In this document: positions 1-6,000 of the stretch, one piece after another
Layout of the letters: each line of letters begins with the position of its first letter
How positions within the stretch are numbered: the stretch's first letter is position 1
Assembly (NCBI GenBank): GCA_001689485.1
Contig: LUJQ01000069.1
Span: forward strand, 1 to 6,079
Length of the DNA stretch: 6,079 nucleotides
Reading direction: 5' to 3'
Source: Bacteroidales bacterium M6
Lineage (GTDB): Bacteria; Bacteroidota; Bacteroidia; Bacteroidales; Muribaculaceae
Position numbers and translations under genes: made by a program
The notes under the pieces: generated by a model
What the model was told of the DNA's origin: nothing
The model's database searches: none
What the model saw: the letters and a program-made list of their open reading frames with translations, nothing else

Positions 1-3000
1 AGGCCGCTGATGCCCGACATGACGCGGTAGGTGCCGTCGGCGCCCGTGGAACCCATCCGCAGCAGTGTGGCCAGGATGAGGCCGAACTGCCCGATGTTGC
101 CTTCCGTCAGGGCGTCGCGCAGCGCCTGCGACAGGTAGTCGTTGTCGCGGGGGGAGGGTTCCCACTCCGTGGCCGCGTTGCCCCATTCCACCTGCGGGGC
201 GGCAAACCTTATTTTGCCGTTTTTCAGTATGTAGGGGTAGAACCTTATGGCGTAAGGCTCGCCAGAGGGGTTGGTCGGGCCGTCGTACCTGGTGAAGCGG
301 CTTGTGGGGACGGTTATGTCGAACCGCACCCATTCGCCGATTTTGAAGGAGCCGTCGGAGTTCCTGGGGAGGATGGGGATGCTTACGGAGTTGGCGCACG
401 AGATGCCGTTTGCGTCGACGGCCATGACATCCATCGCCGCGTTGTCGCTCCCGAAGGCGTCAGCCCACGATTGCTCGTCGAGCCTGGTGTAGATGCTCAC
501 TGTTACCACCTTGTGTCCCCCGATGACGAACCCGGGGTTGATTTCGCCCTTGGAGGCGCCGTAGTTGTTGTAGATGCCGCGGTATGTGAGGCCGGTCGCG
601 CCGAGGCTCTCGACGTACACCGAGTTCTGCCCGTGCGGGCCGTTACCCTGGTCGATGCGTGCCGTGGATGACATGTCCCAGTGCGCCTTCCCCCGGAAGC
701 CGGAGTTGAGCACCATGTTGCCGCGCCCCTCCACGGTGGCCGACCCCTCGTTTAGCACGGGTACCGTCTCGGAATGGTGGTAGGCCGAAGAGGCGGACGC
801 GGTGTCGCGCAGCGTCAGCACCACCGACACCGTGTCCTGCCTGATGATACCGGCGAGCTGGGCGGCGGTGACGGTGAAGGATGACGAGCCTGGGGTGGCG
901 ACGGTTCCCGATGACTGCACGTTGCCTGAGGAATCGAGTGCCTGGTAATGCACGCACTTCTCGGTGGTGGCGGCGCGGTCGGGGCCCGTGACCTTGTATT
1001 TTGTGACGGTGAGCGACGCTGGCACGAGGGCGCCGGTCAGGCTGCGCGTTATGGCGTCCGCCGACAGCCCCAGCTGGTAGACGGTTGCCGCCGGGCCCCT
1101 GTCGCCGGTGGCACCTTTCAGCGCGAGAGACCACGAGAACTCCCTGGTGAACGACTTGCCGTCGACGGTAAGGTTGACTTTCAGCACCCCCTGCTTCTGT
1201 GTCAGCGCCGTGGTGACGTTGACGGCGAACCCGGAGCTGGCAGAGGTGGTGGAGGGGTTCGTGATGGCCGTGGTAAGCCCGGTGACCTGCCCGGTTATGG
1301 AGTTGATGGTGGCAGGCACCCTCGTCGCGCCCTTGTAGGCTATGACCCCGCATGTGGTGTTCCCGGCGACAGCGGAGCTGACACCCCCGGCGAACGTGTG
1401 GCTCTCGTTGGTGAGTATCACCGTGTAGGAGTCCTTGCCTGCCGCACCCGTGGCGCCCTTGGCCCCGGAGCTGACCTTGGCTATGGTGACCTCGTCGTGC
1501 ATGCCGCCGGAGGTGCAGCGGATGGTGATGCTCTTGGCCGTACCCCATATCGAGGCGTCGCGTGCCAGGGCGTAGGTCGGCGAGGTAGCCCCCGGTATAT
1601 CTGTGAACGCCCCCTGCTTTTCTTGTTTGTAGCTCCACTGGTAGCCGGTCGTACCCTGCAGGGTGGCCGACAGGTTCACGGTGGCGGGGCCTAATAGGGT
1701 GTTGTAGCCATCGGCATACGATATTATCTGTGCGTCGGCGTTGACCGTCACCGATTTCGCCTCCAGGTCGGCGGGGTTGGGCGTCCACACAGGCGTGGGG
1801 TTGGTGCCGCTTTCGAGCTTGTACGACGAGATATAAAGCTTCCCGGTGGCCGTGCCGCTCTCCACCCTCGGCTTGATTGTGCCGTCGGCGTTTGGGGTAA
1901 ACGTTATCGACAGCCTCTTCCACACGCCGTCGGCAAGACTGAACGTCCGGGCTGCGCCCGGCACCACGTTGGTTCCGACCGGGTCGTGCACATACAGTAT
2001 CGCGTTGGGCTTGCCGGAGACTTTAACGTCTGCGCTGAAGGTGTATGTCTCGCCCGCTTTGACGGTAAACGGGCGGTATGCGCCCTCCCAGGCGGCGGTG
2101 CGGGAGTAGACGGCGTTGCCGTTTCTTGTTTCGGCCTCTTTCGTCCACAGCGTCAGCTGCGAATAGCCCGAGAACTCCTTTGTGCCCGTCAGCAGGTTGG
2201 GGGTGTAGCCCGCCCCCGGCCTGACCTTCCAAAGATTCATCACCGCCGTCAGGTCGGCATGCCCGGCCTTGCGGGCGGTCACCGTGACGGTCGCCCTGTC
2301 GGCGGTTATTCCGTCTACGGTGATTGTGCCTGTGGAGCCGTTGATGCTGCCGGTGCACCCGGCAAACTGTGCCGCGAAGCCCCACCCCGTGTCGGCGGCG
2401 CCACCCTTGTAGACTGTCGCCTTGGAGGTTGCGATGTCGCCGCTTACGGCCACCGTGCCGTCGGCATGGCACGACACCGGCACGTTCTCCTCGCTCAGGT
2501 CGAGGCGGAAGGCGGGGGCGCCCGCTTCCCCCATGGCGCACACCCCGTCGGTGTACCCCTCGGTGCCGTCGGTGTAGTATATGTGGCTGCGCGTCCACCA
2601 GTAATGCCCCTCCTTCCATGCCGGGCGGTTGGCCTTGGTAGTCCAGGAGCCGCCCGCGGGGGTCTCGCGGGAGGTCGACAGGTAGTACTCCTCGACGATG
2701 CGGTCGATGCCCACGGCGGTCTTCGACGTGGTGAACATGCCGTCGGCCACGTAGGCCGACACCTCGGCGTTCGGCGGCGTGGCGTTTGCGGTCTGTGCCT
2801 GGAGGGCGTAGCCCGGCGTCAGCCCCTTGTAACCTATGAACGCGAAGGTGCGGCTGCCGCCGTCGGTGCGGATGTCGCCCAGCGAGCCGAGCTTCCTCAT
2901 GGCTGCGGCAAGTTCCGCAGTCCATGTGGCGTTGTCAAAAAAGTACAGGCATACGAACACGCCGTCATCGAGGCTGTTGATTTTGTCAATGAGCCTCGTG

Positions 3001-6000
3001 CGCTCGCTGGCGACACCGGGGTTCCCGGTATAGAGGTCGAACCGCACCTGTTCCACCACCGCGAGTGTCTGTCTGTCGAGCGTGACCATGTTGATGCCGC
3101 GCCCGCGCGAGGTGTCGACCTTCCTGCCGTCAACCCTGACGTAGCCGTCGCCCCCGGTGTTCTGGTTGGAATACCCGTAGCTCTTGACCGCTATGCTCCG
3201 CGCCTTCCCCTGCAGCGACAGCGACCACGAGAACACCTTGTCGTACACCCTGCCGTCCACGGTCACGGGGATGGTGAGGGTGCCCTGGCGCTTGGTGAAC
3301 GCCGTGGTCACGTCGATGCGGAACTTCGCGGCGGTGCTGTCGTTGGCCACGCGGGTGTAGGTCATGCCCGTGGGAAGCCCCGGCAGGCTCGTCGGAAGCG
3401 ACGCCTTGACGGGTTCCGCCCCCTTGTAGGCGACGATGCCGCACTCGGTGTACCCCGCCACGGCCTTCTCGGTGTCGCCCTCGAAGATGTGCGCCTCGTT
3501 GGTCAGTGTCACCGACACGGCCTCCAGGTCGGCGGGGTTGGGCGACCATACGGGGCTGGAGTTGTGGCCGCGCTCCAGCTTGATGCGGCGGATGGTGTTG
3601 GCCAGGTGTCCGTTGGGCATGGCATAGATATGCACGCTCGTCGGGTTCTTGACGGCGCCGCCCTCATCCGGGGAACTGTAATAGTTTATCCACCTGAATT
3701 TTGCCGAATACACGCCGTCCGCCACCTCCGACAGCCTGCACAGGCTCACGATGCCCCCGGAGTTATAGGCCGCGAACATATAGCCTGCAGGCCCCGAGGG
3801 GGAGAGCTCCCCCCACAGGGTTATGGTGCATTCCTCCCCGTGCGCCGGGGCTTCGGCCAGCCTGTAGGTCTTCGTGGGGTATGTGGCGCTTGTGACAGGC
3901 TCGCCCGATTTCAGCAGCAGGTTCCCGGTGTAGTTCTCGCCCCGGTCGCCCTTGGCCCCGGAGCTGACCTTCATTACCGTCACCTCGTCGTGAACGCCGC
4001 CGACGGTGCAGCGCCATGTCACGGAGCGGTTGTCGCCCCAATTTCCCCATGAGGCCGACAATTGGAGGGTGTCACCCGTATTCGCACCATAGGCAGTCCA
4101 CGGCCCGTTGGGAAACTTGTAGCTCCATTGATACGTGAGGTTGTCGATACCCTGCGCCGAGGCTTTGATATGTATTTTGTCAGCCCCGGTCAGCGTGGCG
4201 AAGTCATCCTTGTAGGTGAATGCCTGCGCGTCGGCGTTGACGACCACCAGCCTCGCCGGGGCGGCGTCCTCCCCGGCGAAACGCGCCCAGTCATATTTGC
4301 CGAATTCCGACGCACCAGGGTCTTCCACCTTGTCATCCTTGCAGATGCCGATGTACCTGGCGCCGTCGAACAGCGTCGTGGAGAAGCCCGTGACAGCCGT
4401 GGGGTGCGGCAGCGACCCCGTGATGCCCGAGGCGTATGCCAGGTGCAGCCCGGCCACGGAGGTCTCGCCGTCCGCCCCTATACGGCTCACGGAGTATTCC
4501 CTGGTGACGGTGCCGTCGGTGTAGGCCACCTCCTTCCTGCCCCATATGTAGTCGCCGCCCCTGAGCGTGCCGAGCGCCCCGATGCTGTCGGCGGTGAAGG
4601 CCGTGTCGGCGGGCTGCACCCCGGCGGTGTCCTTCGCGTATTTTACGGATTCCGAGGCTATGGTGACACCCCTCTGCTCCGAGGCCGCCGGTATCCATGC
4701 AGTCTGCGGGGTGCCGCCGGGTGTCACCGTCGCCCATTTTACATAGGTGTCGGGGTCGTAGTCGCCGTCGTTGGGGCTGTGGAAGAACGAGATGCCGCGG
4801 TCATGATCGGCGCCGGAGGCCGTGCTGTCGGTGACCGCGAACGTGAACGACCTCACGGCCTCCGTCCCGGACGTGAACGTACCCGCCCGCACGTAGCCGT
4901 TGTCCTGGAATATGGCGATTTCCTTATCCTTGGCCCCGACCCTGGCGCACACGGTCAGCGTGCACACCGTCCCCAGGGGTGGCCGCTCGTCCCATTCGTA
5001 ATGCCCGATCTCGTATTTGGTGCTTGCCTTTTGCACGTCCGAACCCCTGAGCAGGTTGGGGGTGTAGCCCGCCCCGTCTTTGCCGTCGCTGCCGTCCGCC
5101 CCGTCTCTGGGGATGTACGACACCGAGTACGACACCGTGGAGGGGCCGTCGGAATACGACGTGGTGATGCGCGTCCACAGGAACTGCCCCTTGGTGACGG
5201 CGGGGATTTTAGGCTGCCACCCGGTGGCGGGCGGGGTTGTGCCGCTCGTCCCGGCGGCGTACTCCACGACCTCCCCGGTCTGCGTCACTATGTCCTGCCC
5301 CGGCAGGCACGACGTACCCGCGAACCCCGCGGTCCCGTCACCCCTGAGGGTGTAGGTGGTCTGCCATACGAACCTCCCCCTCTCGTAGGCCGGTGCCTCC
5401 GTCCGCCACCCCCCGTAATCGGTGATGGAGCCGTCCGCCCCAAGCACGGGCAGCGCCGGTGCCTGCGTCTGCGACGTGTGCGATATATACAGCACGTCCA
5501 GATCCTTCACGCTGCCGTCTATCGCCGCACCGAGTTCACGCCCGTCAGACAGGGTGGACTTTGTCGAGATGCTGCCCGCGACCACCAGGCCGCCGTCCTG
5601 CGTGTACTCCAGGTACTGCCTCGCGCCGGATGCGCCAAGGCGGAAGTACACCTGCCCCGTCTGCGGGTCGCGCCCGAACGATACCACGGCCTTCCCGGCC
5701 AGCGAGAACGAGTCGATGCCGCTGTAGAGCTTGACACTCGGGGCGTCGGCATCGACGGTGGAAAACACCATGGCCGACTGCCTGTCCCTGTCGTCGCGGC
5801 TGCCGAACTGGCATATCTCGTCGCCCGCCTTGGGGGTGTCGCTGCCCGCCTCGCAGTCGGTCTTCGACAGTTCTATGTAGCCGTAGTGGTTGCCCGCGTC
5901 ATCCGTAAGGGCGTCGTTGTCCACAGCCGTAACCAGCCTCCAGTAGCGGTGGTTGCTGACCTTGTTGGCAGTCCCTTCTTTGGCGTTGAACACCTGCGCT

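Noticed and set aside
3..722. Variable region of a diversity-generating retroelement
   Set aside because: I looked for a C-terminal variable repeat with a matching template and a reverse transcriptase. None is in the window, and the true C terminus is not covered, so the idea cannot be supported here.
643..1923. Minus-strand open frame of 426 codons
   Set aside because: It is in a shifted frame relative to the true minus-strand gene, which runs through the same bases with clear Ig-like modules. The translation is an Arg/His/Gly-rich low-complexity product typical of an off-frame shadow.
2023..2925. Minus-strand open frame of 300 codons
   Set aside because: Same explanation: a frame shifted from the real gene, dominated by Arg, His and Gly, and overlapping the D4, E and C3 modules.
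1986..4052. Long plus-strand open frame of 688 codons
   Set aside because: It lies codon-for-codon opposite the real gene. It stays open because the real gene uses no TTA, CTA or TCA codons there, as expected in GC-rich coding DNA. Its translation is rich in Gly, Arg, Val and His with no recognisable domain, and repeated modules are conserved only in the minus-strand frame.
1454..5075. Possible CRISPR or mobile-element repeats
   Set aside because: The exact repeats come in pairs separated by about 1.8-2.9 kb, lie in frame within the coding sequence and encode conserved module edges. There is no regular spacing, spacer set, inverted terminal repeat or transposase.
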